Shown here piece after piece: positions 25,822 through 35,579 of a stretch of DNA of 64,000 nt; within the stretch, counting starts at the first letter, position 1; every line of letters begins with the position of its first letter. The notes below the pieces were generated by a model. That model was given only the letters and a program-made list of their open reading frames with translations. It ran no database searches and was not told where the DNA came from. Source of the DNA: Pontibacter actiniarum (GTDB lineage Bacteria; Bacteroidota; Bacteroidia; Cytophagales; Hymenobacteraceae). Location: NCBI RefSeq assembly GCF_003585765.1, contig NZ_CP021236.1, positions 140,028-204,027 of the forward strand, read 5' to 3'. A program made the translations under genes and the position numbers.

Positions 25822-26295
25822 ATGATGAGAAAAAATACTTTTACCCTACTTCTGGCATTTGTAATGCTGCTCTTTATTAAACAATCATTTGCCCAGGCTA
25901 CAGGCAATCCTGAATCTGAACAGGTAAAAAAAGTGCTAAGCTCTTACAAAGCAGCTATTGAGGCCTTGGACGTCTCTAACACTACCCATCTCTTCGCAAA
26001 GGACTCTAAAGTATTTGAATCAGGCGGCGTAGAGGGGACCTATTCGCACTACCTGGACCACCACTTAGGACCTGAACTTAAAGTGTTCAAGTCTTTTAAC
26101 TACAGTGACTACAAGGTAGATGTGCAAGTAGATGGGCTTTACGCTTTTGCAACGGAGACTTACATCTATACTATAGTGTTGGCAAAAGACGGTAGTACCA
26201 TTAAAAAGAAAGGGGTGGCTACCTCTACGTTAAAAAATAACAATGGAAAATGGGAGATTGTAAGCTTACACAGCTCCTCCAGAAACACAAAATAA
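25822..26295 (+). CDS. Secreted NTF2-like (DUF4440/SnoaL-type) protein
   Basis: A 157-aa protein with a signal peptide (LLLAFVMLLFIKQSFAQ, cleavage near residue 25) and an NTF2-like alpha+beta fold: VKKVLSSYKAAIEALDVSNT, FAKDSKVFESGGVEGTYSHY, and a strand-rich end (NNNGKWEIVSLHSSS). The HYLDHHLGPELKVF segment places several His where NTF2-like proteins have their cavity. Such proteins are common near Bacteroidota copper genes but no activity is established. A strong terminator follows. Confidence 0.7.
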   Translation: MMRKNTFTLLLAFVMLLFIKQSFAQATGNPESEQVKKVLSSYKAAIEALDVSNTTHLFAKDSKVFESGGVEGTYSHYLDHHLGPELKVFKSFNYSDYKVDVQVDGLYAFATETYIYTIVLAKDGSTIKKKGVATSTLKNNNGKWEIVSLHSSSRNTK

Positions 26296-26454
26296 ATTCT
26301 AAAGCATTGTTCTAGTTTCCGGTATTTAGCTTAAGCAATGCAAGAGGCGCTCAAAGAAGCTAAGTGGTTTGTCAGAAGTAAATAAAGAAAACTGAGTTTG
26401 CACATTTCCGTTACGAACACGAATAGCTCAGATAAGAAAGCAGTCTTCCATTGC

Positions 26455-26490
26455 GTAAGTCCCTGTCCCATAGCAGGGACTTACTTTTTT
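26455..26490 (+). terminator. Strong hairpin terminator
   Basis: A perfect 11-bp stem GTAAGTCCCTG (26455-26465) with CAGGGACTTAC (26474-26484), an 8-nt loop, then TTTTTT. It ends the NTF2-like transcript. From here to 26739 no gene, hairpin or recognisable promoter was seen; the copB1 promoter should lie there. Confidence 0.85.
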
Positions 26491-26739
26491 ATCCATACCA
26501 GGAGCAAGTTTGATGAATCAGCCAGCTGAGTAACCGGTTTGGACAATTGACTTGAAGAAACTGCATCTGTGGAAAGGAGCTGCTTATTGTGATATATGTG
26601 GGCCTGCTGCTTTGTCACCCAAAATTAAGAAATTGAGCAACAGAACAGCATCTTGAAAACGGAGTGTTACCAATATGAGTATAAATAGAAATGCAAGCCT
26701 TGACTGCGCATTCTCATTCAATAATAGCCACGAATCGTT

Positions 26740-28884
26740 ATGAACCTCGACCCTCACTCTAATCAGAATAATAGGCAGAGACACCACCATCACTCGCACC
26801 ACGGGACACCTCAACGCCAGGAGGCCATGCAGCAAAAAGACCAGATAACGGAACGGCTGGAGGAGAAGACGCTGCACGGGCACGAGCACGCCATGCACGA
26901 AGACACCACCGGTCATCCACCGCACGGGGAGCACGGCCACGACCATCATCGCATGATGATCGCTGATTTTCGTAAAAGATTCTGGATATCGCTGGTGTTG
27001 TCTATCCCTGTGATCCTCCTGAGCCACATGGTGCAAAACATTCTGGGATATTCATTGCAGGTGCCGTATAGCCTACACATTTCTTTCATACTTTCTTCCA
27101 TCATCTTTTTCTACGGTGGCTGGCCTTTCCTGACGGGGCTGGCCGAAGAAGTAAAGAAAAGCTCCCCGGGGATGATGACCCTAATCGGCGTCGCCATCAC
27201 AGTAGCTTACCTCTACAGTACTGCCATTGTGTTTGGGCTGGAGGGCATGGACTTCTTCTGGGAACTGGCCACGCTGATCGTGATCATGTTGCTAGGGCAC
27301 TGGATCGAGATGCGCTCGGTGCTCGGCGCCTCTAAGGCATTGGAGTTGCTGGTAAGCATGATGCCTGCCGACGCCATGCTCATCAGGGATGGGGAAACCG
27401 TGCAGGTGCGGATCGAGGAGTTGCAGAAAGGCGACCTGATCCTGGTGAAGCCCGGCGAAAAGGTACCAGCCGATGGCGTGGTGGAAGACGGCGAAAGCTA
27501 CCTCAACGAGAGTATGCTCACCGGCGAGAGCAAGCCGGTAAAAAAGAACAACAACGCCAAAGTGATCGGTGGATCCATTAACGGTAACGGGGCGCTACGG
27601 GTGCGGGTGGAATACACCGGCAAGGAAAGCTACCTCAACAAGGTAATCAAGTTGGTGCAGGATGCTCAGAAGACCAAATCCGAAACGCAGCGCTTGGCCG
27701 ACCGCGCGGCCAAATGGCTCACCTACATTGCCCTCTTCGCCGGCTTTGGTACCCTGGCGGTTTGGCTGCTGCTGGGTCAGGAGTTTGCCTTTGCCCTAGA
27801 ACGAATGGTAACGGTGATGGTGATCTCCTGTCCGCATGCGCTGGGGCTGGCGGTGCCTTTGGTCGTGGCGATCTCCACGGCTGTCTCGGCCAACAACGGC
27901 CTGCTCATCCGCAACCGTACCGCCTTCGAAAATTCCCGTCTCATTACCACCATTATCTTCGATAAGACCGGTACCCTCACCCAGGGCTCCCACGAAATCG
28001 CCTCAGTGGTCACCTTTGACAAGGGAATGGACGAACGAGAAATGTTACGCCTGGCAGCCGGCGTAGAGCAGAACTCAGAGCATTTTATTTCCCAAAGTAT
28101 ACTTCGCAGAGTAAAAGAAGAAGGTATCGCAGTGCCTTCCTCACAGTCGTTCAACTACCTGCCCGGAAAAGGGCTGGAAGGTACGGTGGAGGGCAAAGAT
28201 GTAAAAGTGGTCGGGCCCAACTATATCAAGGAGTTTAACATTGAAGTTCCAACCAGCGAGGCCGAAGAAGGAGTAGAGACGGTGGTGTACGTGCTGGCAG
28301 AGGGACAGCCGGTCGGCTATATCACCATGCGCGACCAGATCCGTGAAGAATCGGCCGGGGCCATTCGGGTGCTCAAAGAAAACGGCATTAAAAACCTGCT
28401 GCTTACCGGCGACAACGAGCGCGTGGCCAAAAGCGTGAGCGATCAGCTGCAGATGGATGGCTACCTGGCCAACGTACTGCCGCACCAGAAACAGGAAAAG
28501 GTGAAGGAGTTGCAGGCTAAAGGCGAATTCGTGGCTATGACGGGCGACGGCGTGAACGACGCCCCTGCCCTGGCGCAGGCCGATGTGGGCATTGCCGTAG
28601 GCTCGGGCACCGACGTGGCCGCCGAAACAGCTGACATCATATTGGTGAACAGTAACCCGCAGGACATCGCCTCGCTTATCCTTTTCGGCAAGGCCACTTA
28701 CCGCAAAATGATCCAGAACCTGATTTGGGCCACTGGCTATAATGTGGTGGCACTGCCGCTGGCGGCGGGCGTGCTCTACAGCCAGGGTATTATGGTGTCA
28801 CCAGCGGTGGGAGCCGCTCTTATGAGCCTGAGCACTGTGATTGTGGCCGTCAATGCACAGCTGCTACGCCGACAGATAAAGTAG
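26740..28884 (+). CDS. copB: CopB-type heavy-metal P1B ATPase, CPH motif (copy 1)
   Basis: A 714-aa P-type ATPase. The cytoplasmic N-terminus is His-rich instead of carrying HMA domains (HHHHSHHG; HEHAMHEDTTGHPPHGEHGH). It has eight membrane helices, the transmembrane metal motif SCPHALGLAVP (about residue 363), LTGES in the actuator, DKTGTLTQGSH (about 407), and GDGVNDAPALAQADVGIAVG at the hinge. CPH-type pumps export Cu(II)/Cu(I) or Ag(I). A close paralog lies at 39099-41240; their N-terminal His-rich segments differ most. A small membrane-protein gene follows at 27 bp. Confidence 0.94.
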   Translation: MNLDPHSNQNNRQRHHHHSHHGTPQRQEAMQQKDQITERLEEKTLHGHEHAMHEDTTGHPPHGEHGHDHHRMMIADFRKRFWISLVLSIPVILLSHMVQNILGYSLQVPYSLHISFILSSIIFFYGGWPFLTGLAEEVKKSSPGMMTLIGVAITVAYLYSTAIVFGLEGMDFFWELATLIVIMLLGHWIEMRSVLGASKALELLVSMMPADAMLIRDGETVQVRIEELQKGDLILVKPGEKVPADGVVEDGESYLNESMLTGESKPVKKNNNAKVIGGSINGNGALRVRVEYTGKESYLNKVIKLVQDAQKTKSETQRLADRAAKWLTYIALFAGFGTLAVWLLLGQEFAFALERMVTVMVISCPHALGLAVPLVVAISTAVSANNGLLIRNRTAFENSRLITTIIFDKTGTLTQGSHEIASVVTFDKGMDEREMLRLAAGVEQNSEHFISQSILRRVKEEGIAVPSSQSFNYLPGKGLEGTVEGKDVKVVGPNYIKEFNIEVPTSEAEEGVETVVYVLAEGQPVGYITMRDQIREESAGAIRVLKENGIKNLLLTGDNERVAKSVSDQLQMDGYLANVLPHQKQEKVKELQAKGEFVAMTGDGVNDAPALAQADVGIAVGSGTDVAAETADIILVNSNPQDIASLILFGKATYRKMIQNLIWATGYNVVALPLAAGVLYSQGIMVSPAVGAALMSLSTVIVAVNAQLLRRQIK

Positions 28885-28911
28885 TCTTATTCCATTGCAG
28901 AAAGACTACAT

Positions 28912-29379
28912 ATGAAAAGGAAGCATCAGAGCAACATGAAGCGCCTTCTTTTGGTATCTGGTGCTGTGCTGGTGATAGGATTTTCACTGAACTTGATTTG
29001 GGAGAATGCACAGGCTCCTCTTTACCAAGGGTACAGTGGACTCTTTGGGCATTTTTGGATTTGCTTTGTTGCGTCCTTAGTAGATGCGCTGGTACTCCTG
29101 CTCCTGTACACCCTGTTTGCAGTATTTAATCATAGCCCATACTGGCCTCTAAACGCTAAGCTGTGGCAATATATTCTGTTAAGCTTTACAGGCGGTGTGA
29201 TTGCCGTGGGTTTTGAAAAGTGGGCACTGGCAGTAGAGCAATGGTTCTATACTGATGAGATGCCCATGGTACCTCTTCTTCACGTTGGGTGGCTTCCTCT
29301 TCTACAGCTAATGATACTTCCCAGCCTGACCTATTACATAAGTGCAATTACAATAAAATTACGTCTTATAAACAAATAA
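28912..29379 (+). CDS. Four-TM membrane protein of unknown function
   Basis: A 155-aa membrane protein with about four hydrophobic helices: LLLVSGAVLVIGFSLNLIW, FWICFVASLVDALVLLLLYT, YILLSFTGGVIAVGF, LPLLQLMILPSLTYYISAI. The first helix is followed by the motif NLIWENAQAPLYQGY, which I have seen in uncharacterised integral membrane proteins. It lies 27 bp after copB1 and is probably co-transcribed, so it may assist the pump or share its regulation. An in-frame ATG at residue 9 is an alternative start. Confidence 0.65.
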   Translation: MKRKHQSNMKRLLLVSGAVLVIGFSLNLIWENAQAPLYQGYSGLFGHFWICFVASLVDALVLLLLYTLFAVFNHSPYWPLNAKLWQYILLSFTGGVIAVGFEKWALAVEQWFYTDEMPMVPLLHVGWLPLLQLMILPSLTYYISAITIKLRLINK

Positions 29380-29502
29380 TAATTTAGGGGTTGATTATTT
29401 TATAGTTAAAGAGTTGAAAATTATATATTTAGTATCCATCCACCTCTCAACGTCTTTACTTTTTCGCCGTAACAATAATATATTTAACCATATAATTCGA
29501 GT

Positions 29503-30231
29503 ATGAAAAAGTCTAAAAATTGCACCTTGCTACTTGAGTCTAAATTCAAAATATCCTTATTCTTTTTTGCGGTACTGTTCTTCCTCACCTCTTGTAACCA
29601 AAGTAGTACCAATGCTGGTGATGAGGCAGAGACTTCGAGCGCAACTACTGCCACAGAGACAACGGACAACCATTCCCAGCACAACATGAATACCGGTGAG
29701 ATGAGCGGTATGATGGAACACATGCACCAAAACATGGAAGAGATGCACGGCATGAAAGCGACAATGACAGGAGATCCTGACTATGACTTTGCTCAGATAA
29801 TGTCCATGCACCACCAAGGAGCCATCCGCATGGCAGAAGACGAAATAGCCAATGGCACCAACGCCAAAATGAAAGAGATGGCTCAAAAGACTGTGAAAAC
29901 TAATAAAGAAGATATCCAGAAGCTTCAGGACTTTGCGAAAAGGCATCAACCCGCCAAAGGAGATACTGCCACCACCATGCGTATGATGCAGCCAATGAAC
30001 AAAATGATGGATGATGTGCACAGGAACATGGGCGACATGAGCGGAGCTAATACAGATCACAGCTTTGCCCAAATGATGATACATCACCACGAAATTGGTA
30101 ACGAAATGGCAAGAGCATTCCTAAAGCAAGGTAAAACCCCAGAAATGAAACAAATGGCTCAGAAGACCATTGATCAGCAGACCAAAGAAATATCGGAACT
30201 GGAGGCCTGGAAGAAGCAAAACCCGAAGTAG
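29503..30231 (+). CDS. DUF305-family lipoprotein (copy 1)
   Basis: A 242-aa lipoprotein (VLFFLTSC, Cys31) with two DUF305 half-repeats: DYDFAQIMSMHHQGAIRMAE and HSFAQMMIHHHEIGNEMARA. Each carries the family's HHxxAI/HHExG helix. The protein is very rich in Met and His (HNMNTGEMSGMMEHMHQNME), as expected for Cu(I)/Cu(II) binding in the periplasm. A paralog lies at 35580-36293. The gene is alone on its strand between copB1 and the convergent oxidase, and ends at a long hairpin. Confidence 0.85.
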   Translation: MKKSKNCTLLLESKFKISLFFFAVLFFLTSCNQSSTNAGDEAETSSATTATETTDNHSQHNMNTGEMSGMMEHMHQNMEEMHGMKATMTGDPDYDFAQIMSMHHQGAIRMAEDEIANGTNAKMKEMAQKTVKTNKEDIQKLQDFAKRHQPAKGDTATTMRMMQPMNKMMDDVHRNMGDMSGANTDHSFAQMMIHHHEIGNEMARAFLKQGKTPEMKQMAQKTIDQQTKEISELEAWKKQNPK

Positions 30232-30267
30232 TTCATAAATTTCTGAGGTTCTGCTCTCATAAGCAAG

Positions 30268-30311
30268 TAAACCACTATGCCATTACATTTAAGGAATGGC
30301 ATAGTGGTTTA
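30268..30311. terminator. Bidirectional hairpin between convergent genes
   Basis: A perfect 17-bp stem, TAAACCACTATGCCATT (30268-30284) with AATGGCATAGTGGTTTA (30295-30311), around a 10-nt loop. A-rich flanks give U-runs poorly on the plus side but fit both directions between the DUF305 gene and the minus-strand oxidase (end 30381). Confidence 0.75.
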
Positions 30312-30380
30312 GAAAAAGAGCCCCTTGTAAGATGCTGTTTTGTTCCCGCTGCTACAAGAGCCGTTGAACAACTGTATCTG

Positions 30381-32741
30381 TTAATAAATAAAAGTCAGAC
30401 CGGCGCCATACTTCATGTCGCTGTCGTAATGCGTAGATAGAGACACGTACTTGGTAACGATGTACCGCAGGCCGGCCATGTATTCTTTGTCGGTGTTGCC
30501 CATCAAATTAAGACGCAAGCGGCTGGTAAGCGGAACATCTTCGCGCCGCAACTGGAAGCGCAGCTTTCCCTTGCTGTCTACCCTCATTTCCGATACGATG
30601 AGCATGGGCAAGGTATACTGCACACCGGCTACAAAGGCTTTTCGGTTATTCTGGTTACTTAACTGCCCAAACATATTATTCTCAGGCTCATTGAAAGTAC
30701 TTTTGTAGTGATAATCAAATCCGATAAAAGGAAACAGCCACTGCATTTTACCAAAGTAACGACCAAAATAAGTTTCACTTTCAATGCCATACTCCTTCTT
30801 AAACCCGATTCGCCACTCTGTAGAAACCTGGTAACGGGAGCTACCAAGTATAAACTCTCCGTCGCTGCCGTTGCTTTCCAGCCCTACCATCGCTGAAGGC
30901 AGAAAAACCTTGTCTTCGCGGTTAAACATCTTTTGGGCTAGTTTAGGATCCGGAAGATCAGGATTTGGTGGAGAATTTTGATAGGTGAACACGCGTCCCA
31001 TACCGGCAATCATGTGGTAGAGAATATGGCAATGAAAGAACCAGTCGCCGCTCTCGGAGGCGGCAAACTCAATCGTGTCTGTCTCCATGGGTAGTATGTC
31101 CAGCACATTTTTGAGGGGCGCATATTCGCCATGCTTGTTCAGCACCCGGAAGTCGTGCCCGTGCAGGTGCATGGGGTGGCGCATCATAGAGTTGTTGAAC
31201 ATGATGATCTTCACGTTTTCTCCTTTTTTGATCAGGATCCTGTCAGACTCTGACACGGTCTTATTGTCCATCGTCCACACGTAGCGGTTCATGTTGCCGG
31301 TGAGCTCAAAACGCAGCACTTTTTCCGGTCCGGGTTTGAGGGTTGTTTTCTCAGGTGCCCGCAGCATGCCATAGTTCAGGGTTACCATCTCACCGCTGCT
31401 GACACTCCTGTCCATGTTGTGCGTGTCGTGCCCCTGTATGTTATTCCCTTCATGTGAGGCGGTATCAGCTTTCTGCTTCATTTCCATATGTTTTTCGGCA
31501 GCTGGCTTCGGAGTCTCCCCTCCGTGCATGCTGTGGTCCTGGCCTGAAGATTCCGGGTACATCACGCTGTTCATGTCCATCTGCTGATTGCTCATTTCCA
31601 TGCCCATCGGCTCCACATCGCCGCTCAGCTTCATCATGCCGTTCATCATCCTCATGCCCTCGAAATATTTGAGCTTGCCCAGGCGCTGTGCTTTCATTTT
31701 CATGCCCCTGCCCAGCCACAACGATGTGGTATTGGTGCGGTCTTCGGCAGTTGCCAGGAACTCGTATTGCATGTTCTCCGGTATGGTCACCAGCAGGTCG
31801 TAGGTCTCAGCAGACGCAATGATCAGGCGATCCACTTCCACCGGCTCCACATCGTTACCATCGTTGCCCACCACGGTAATCTTACTGCCGGAATAGGTTA
31901 ACCAGAAGTAGGTAGAAGCACCGCCATTCACTATCCGAAGTTTGACTACATCCCCGGCCGTAAAATGCGTCTGTTCCGCAATATCCTGCCCATTGATCAG
32001 AAACTTCTCATACGCCACGTCGCTTACATCCATGGCCGTCATGCGCTTCCATTCGTTCTTCAGTTTGGTGCCAAAGTAGCCTTTCCGGATGGCCTCCGCA
32101 TAGCCCTGCGTAGCCCCCTTCTGTATCGAAAACCAGTCGTTGGCGCTGCGCAATGACCTGTATACTTCACGAGGGTTCATATCCGTCCAGTCGCTGAGCA
32201 CAATAGGTATAGCCGGCATATCCGGCTCATTTACTTTGTTAAAGATCAGGGCTCCATACATGCCGCTTTGCTCCTGAAAGGCGCTGTGGCTATGGTACCA
32301 GTAAGTGCCATTCTGGATGATCGGGAATTTGTACAGGTAAGTGGAGTGCGGCTTGATCGGTTTTTGTGTAAGCCACGGCACGCCGTCAAACCGGTTGGGC
32401 AGAAACACCCCGTGCCAGTGTATGGAGGTTTCCACGTCCATCTCATTATGCACATAGATCTCGGCTGTATCGCCCTGAGTAAAGGTTAAGGCAGGTGCCG
32501 GAATGCTGCCGTTAATGGCCACGGCTCTTCTGGTTTTTCCGGTAAAGTTTACCAGCGTATCCCGCACATAGAGGTCATAGCGAATGGTGCGCGGTTTATA
32601 GGTTGGCCCCGGACTCTCCTGTTTATGCCCCGCTTTATGAATGGGCTTGCCTTTTTCTTCCGGGTTCTGTACAGGTGTGGTAGTTTTTTGCTGTGTTGGC
32701 TGCGCATGTTGATGAGCAGGTTGCGCTTTTTTCAGAGTCGG
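30381..32741 (-). pseudogene. Multicopper oxidase fused to copper-resistance outer-membrane barrel: main part of gene broken by an amber stop
   Basis: The minus strand holds an uninterrupted frame from just after a TAG codon (32744-32742) to a stop at 30381. It encodes a Pro/Gln-rich linker, then a three-cupredoxin oxidase: SIHWHGVFLPN and YWYHSHSAFQEQSGMYG, later HPMHLHGHDFRV and DWFFHCHILYHMIAGMGRVF with all four copper clusters. A Met/His-rich insert (KHMEMKQKADTASHEGNNIQ) precedes the last domain. A CopB-like beta-barrel of about 190 residues ends YGAGLTFIY. The first in-frame ATG is inside the first cupredoxin domain; only a GTG at 32567 lies earlier, so normal translation needs readthrough of the amber codon. 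Confidence 0.85.
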
Positions 32742-33029
32742 CTACGCTTGTTTCTGCTGCACAGGTTTTTTAGAAGGTGTCGCAGGTTTGGCTTTGGTGG
32801 CTTTTTTTGGCGGAGCCTGCTGTTTTTTTGTCGGGGCTTTTTGTTTTTGCTTTACCAGCGTCATGCCGCACTTGGGGCATTTACCAGGTTTAGTGCTTTG
32901 CACTTCGGGGTGCATGGGGCAGGTATAAATCTCGGTCTGTTGCTGCTGGGTAGGCTTGTGGTGTTCGTGCTGTGCATAAGTGTACTGCCCTGTGCCGAGC
33001 AATAACACGAGTATCAAAAGTTTATACAT
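32742..33029 (-). pseudogene. N-terminal part of the broken multicopper oxidase: signal peptide and CPMHP metal-binding domain
   Basis: A 95-residue product from the ATG at 33029: signal peptide LLILVLLLGTGQYTYAQ, His-rich HEHHKP, then the heavy-metal-binding motif YTCPMHPEVQSTKPGKCPKC with GMTLV, and a Lys/Ala/Pro linker ending in KKPVQQKQA and TAG. The frame continues without a shift into the oxidase (30381-32741), so the intact gene would have encoded one protein of about 882 residues. The linker composition is the same on both sides of the stop. The short product alone would be a secreted metal-binding peptide. Confidence 0.85.
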
Positions 33030-33239
33030 TTTAAGCTGGTACAAAATGAAAGTGTTTTATAGTTTGCATGTTACTCGCAATACCTAATAAGTCTAAGCTG
33101 CGACTACAGTTCTAATTCTGTTTTACACCATACAGGTTAATAGGTTGGATTAACTTCACTGTTATACTTTAATAAATGACGGTGTTCTGACCATCAGATT
33201 TCGCTAAACTCCTTCCTACAAAAATGCCATGGCAACTAC

Positions 33240-34679
33240 TTAGTAATTATTAACGCAGTCAGACATGGTCTCTTTTGTTGACTGCGGGTGACACTGTGAC
33301 TCCACCTCAGGTTCTTTTTCCAGGTTCATCCAAGTACCTTTGGCGAATTTATAGGCCAGTACCCCTGCACGGGTTACAATGTCAATACCAATGGCAATCC
33401 AGACACCTGTAAGACCCCAGCCCAAGGTTATTCCCAAGTAATAAACCAGAACAGTGCGAATGGCCCACATACCGGCCGCCGTCAGGTACATGGGGAACTT
33501 CGTGTTATTGGCAGCCTGGTATGCGCCCGTAAGCGTTAATAGGGCGGCCAAAAAAGGCTGAAACGCTCCGGAAACCTTCAGGGCGTTTCCTATTTTAGAG
33601 ATCACCTCCGGGTCTTGGGAGAACAGACTGCCAGCCCACTCCCCCAAGAAGAAGAGCAGTAAGCCCAGCACACCCATTATGCCCACAGCCATCCAGGCCC
33701 CTATTTTTGTAAAGGAAACCGCCTCCTCTATTCTTCCTGCCCCTATCTGCTGTCCGGCCAGTATTGTAACCGCTGTGGCAAAGCCATAGCCTGCCATATA
33801 GGAGATCACCTCCACGTTTCCGGCAATCTGATGAGCGGCAAAGACGTTGGTGCCCAGTGAAACAATAAAACCGAAATAAACAATCTGCCCGGCCCGCATG
33901 ATGAGTACTTCACCGGCGGCAGGGCTGCCTAATGTAGCAAGCTCCTTCTGGTGGCCCCAGTCCACAGACCAGAAGTCTTTCCGGAAGGCCAGCACCTCTG
34001 AACGCTGGATGTAGTAGACGAGCAGTAGGGTTCCAAGCACACGGGAGGCAACTGTGGCCAGCGCAGCACCCGTTACGCCCATTTCAGGAAAGATCCAGAA
34101 ACCGAAAATAAGAGCATACCCCAGGAGCGCATGGAAGATGTTGATAATAATGCTGACTTTCATGGGTGCACGTGTGTTACCCGAACCCCGTAGATTGGCA
34201 CTGAGCGCAAACATGAGCGACATAAACACGGAAGGAATGCCCACAACCCGAAAATAGTTCTCCCCTATGTCCAGTACCTGCTCTTCCAGCCCCATGAGTG
34301 TGAGCAGGGGGCGTGCAAAAAACAGCGTTACGATTCCTGTCAGAATGCCGAAAAGGATGGAGAGTATAATTGCCTGCTGCGCGATATGACGGGCTCTTTC
34401 TACCTGTTTCGCTCCCAAGGCGTTTGCCACCCTAACGTTTGCTGCCACACCTATCGCCATAAAGACGGCAAAGTAGATAGCCAGTATGGCGTTGGTGGCC
34501 CCAATAGCAGAAACCTCAGCCAAGCCAATTTTTGACACGAAATAAACATCCACAAAGCCAATAAATGTCTGAAAGAAGTTCTCTACTACTGCCGGAAAAG
34601 CAAGGAGCAGGACAATCTTCATTTTATCACGAAGAGTGGCAGTAACCGGTATTTGTACTAGCTCTTTGTCAGCTTCCAT
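33240..34679 (-). CDS. MATE-family efflux transporter
   Basis: A 479-aa membrane protein with twelve predicted helices and the two-fold MATE pattern: PAVVENFFQTFIGFVDVYFV with SKIGLAEVSAIGATNAI in the first half and IVYFGFIVSLGTNVFAAHQI with AGYGFATAVTILAGQQIGAG in the second. MATE pumps expel cationic drugs or metabolites using Na+ or H+. It lies 39 bp downstream of the His-rich soluble protein gene (34719-35453) and may be co-transcribed. A link with metal resistance is positional only. Length is normal. Confidence 0.9.
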   Translation of the reverse strand: MEADKELVQIPVTATLRDKMKIVLLLAFPAVVENFFQTFIGFVDVYFVSKIGLAEVSAIGATNAILAIYFAVFMAIGVAANVRVANALGAKQVERARHIAQQAIILSILFGILTGIVTLFFARPLLTLMGLEEQVLDIGENYFRVVGIPSVFMSLMFALSANLRGSGNTRAPMKVSIIINIFHALLGYALIFGFWIFPEMGVTGAALATVASRVLGTLLLVYYIQRSEVLAFRKDFWSVDWGHQKELATLGSPAAGEVLIMRAGQIVYFGFIVSLGTNVFAAHQIAGNVEVISYMAGYGFATAVTILAGQQIGAGRIEEAVSFTKIGAWMAVGIMGVLGLLLFFLGEWAGSLFSQDPEVISKIGNALKVSGAFQPFLAALLTLTGAYQAANNTKFPMYLTAAGMWAIRTVLVYYLGITLGWGLTGVWIAIGIDIVTRAGVLAYKFAKGTWMNLEKEPEVESQCHPQSTKETMSDCVNNY

Positions 34680-34718
34680 GGGTGGTATTGTGGTTTCTAA
34701 GGATGTGTCCTGCTGCTT

Positions 34719-35453
34719 TTAGTGATGGTGCCCATGGTGTCCCTGCCCCGGAAGCTCAGATACGTGCACGACATAATCCATGGTATATAGCAGCCCGTTT
34801 AGCAGGAACTGAATCCATACCCGGTATAATCCCGTGGCAGTAAAAGCGGAGTGCAGCACCAGCACGTCCTCGTGCACCATGGGGTGGACATGCAGGTATT
34901 CTTTTGTATTCACATTGATCATAACCACGTGGGCCTTAGCACCCAGAAAATCACCTAGTGAAGAGGCAGGTATTACAGCCTCCCCCTGTTTCATGGTAAC
35001 GCGTATGGCACTGAGGTCCTGCACATCCAGTTGCACGCTCACACTGTCAACGGTTTTACTGAGCACATCCTGCTGATAGCGCTGCACGTCCCGTTTATCA
35101 CCCGCAACATCAACTGTTTTTAGGACAACAACCGGTGCACCGTTCAGTGGCTTTATATCACAGTAAAGCAGGAACTTTCCACCGAAGGGAAATGTGAAAT
35201 TCACGACGTACTCTTTGCCTGTCTTCTCCGGGTGCTCGTGGGCAAAGAAAGAAAGGTCATCTGAAATTATAATAAGGTGGATATCTTTGGTGTGTACCTC
35301 TTCCAGCGCAAGGGGATTCCCGTCTGCTTGGGTATCGATGGGTGTTAGCCCAACTCTAGTTACCTCTTGCGCCTTTACGGGATGAGGTTCATACGCAAAT
35401 AAAACATCAATTGTATTTCCCATAGTACATTTTCTGCCTAGTATATGAGACAA
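34719..35453 (-). CDS. His-rich protein with two HxHP-containing repeats, unknown function
   Basis: A 244-aa protein with two similar beta-rich segments. About residues 55-110 have HLIIISDDLSFFAHEHPEKT then FTFPFGGKFLLYCDIKPL; about residues 175-235 have VVMINVNTKEYLHVHPMVHE then LYRVWIQFLLNGLLYTMDYV. Both halves contain an H-x-HP motif, which could bind metal. The protein ends GQGHHGHHH. No signal peptide is evident, although the second half resembles exported cupredoxin-like proteins. Methionine at residue 11 (MGNTIDVLF) may be the true start. The family is not one I can name. Confidence 0.6.
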   Translation of the reverse strand: MSHILGRKCTMGNTIDVLFAYEPHPVKAQEVTRVGLTPIDTQADGNPLALEEVHTKDIHLIIISDDLSFFAHEHPEKTGKEYVVNFTFPFGGKFLLYCDIKPLNGAPVVVLKTVDVAGDKRDVQRYQQDVLSKTVDSVSVQLDVQDLSAIRVTMKQGEAVIPASSLGDFLGAKAHVVMINVNTKEYLHVHPMVHEDVLVLHSAFTATGLYRVWIQFLLNGLLYTMDYVVHVSELPGQGHHGHHH

Positions 35454-35579
35454 CAGAGCGCAGAAGTGATTTTGAAAAACTGCGCCTGCTGCACTCCAAT
35501 CCCTTTTAGGTTAAATGAAAACAGAGCTGCGCAGCACGCAACCCTGTTTCCGTTATAAGACAAACAGCCAAAAAAACAT

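Noticed and set aside
26421..26490. Possible tRNA-like region (GAATAGCTCAG) near 26421
   Set aside because: No cloverleaf can be drawn; the adjacent structure is a simple perfect hairpin terminator.
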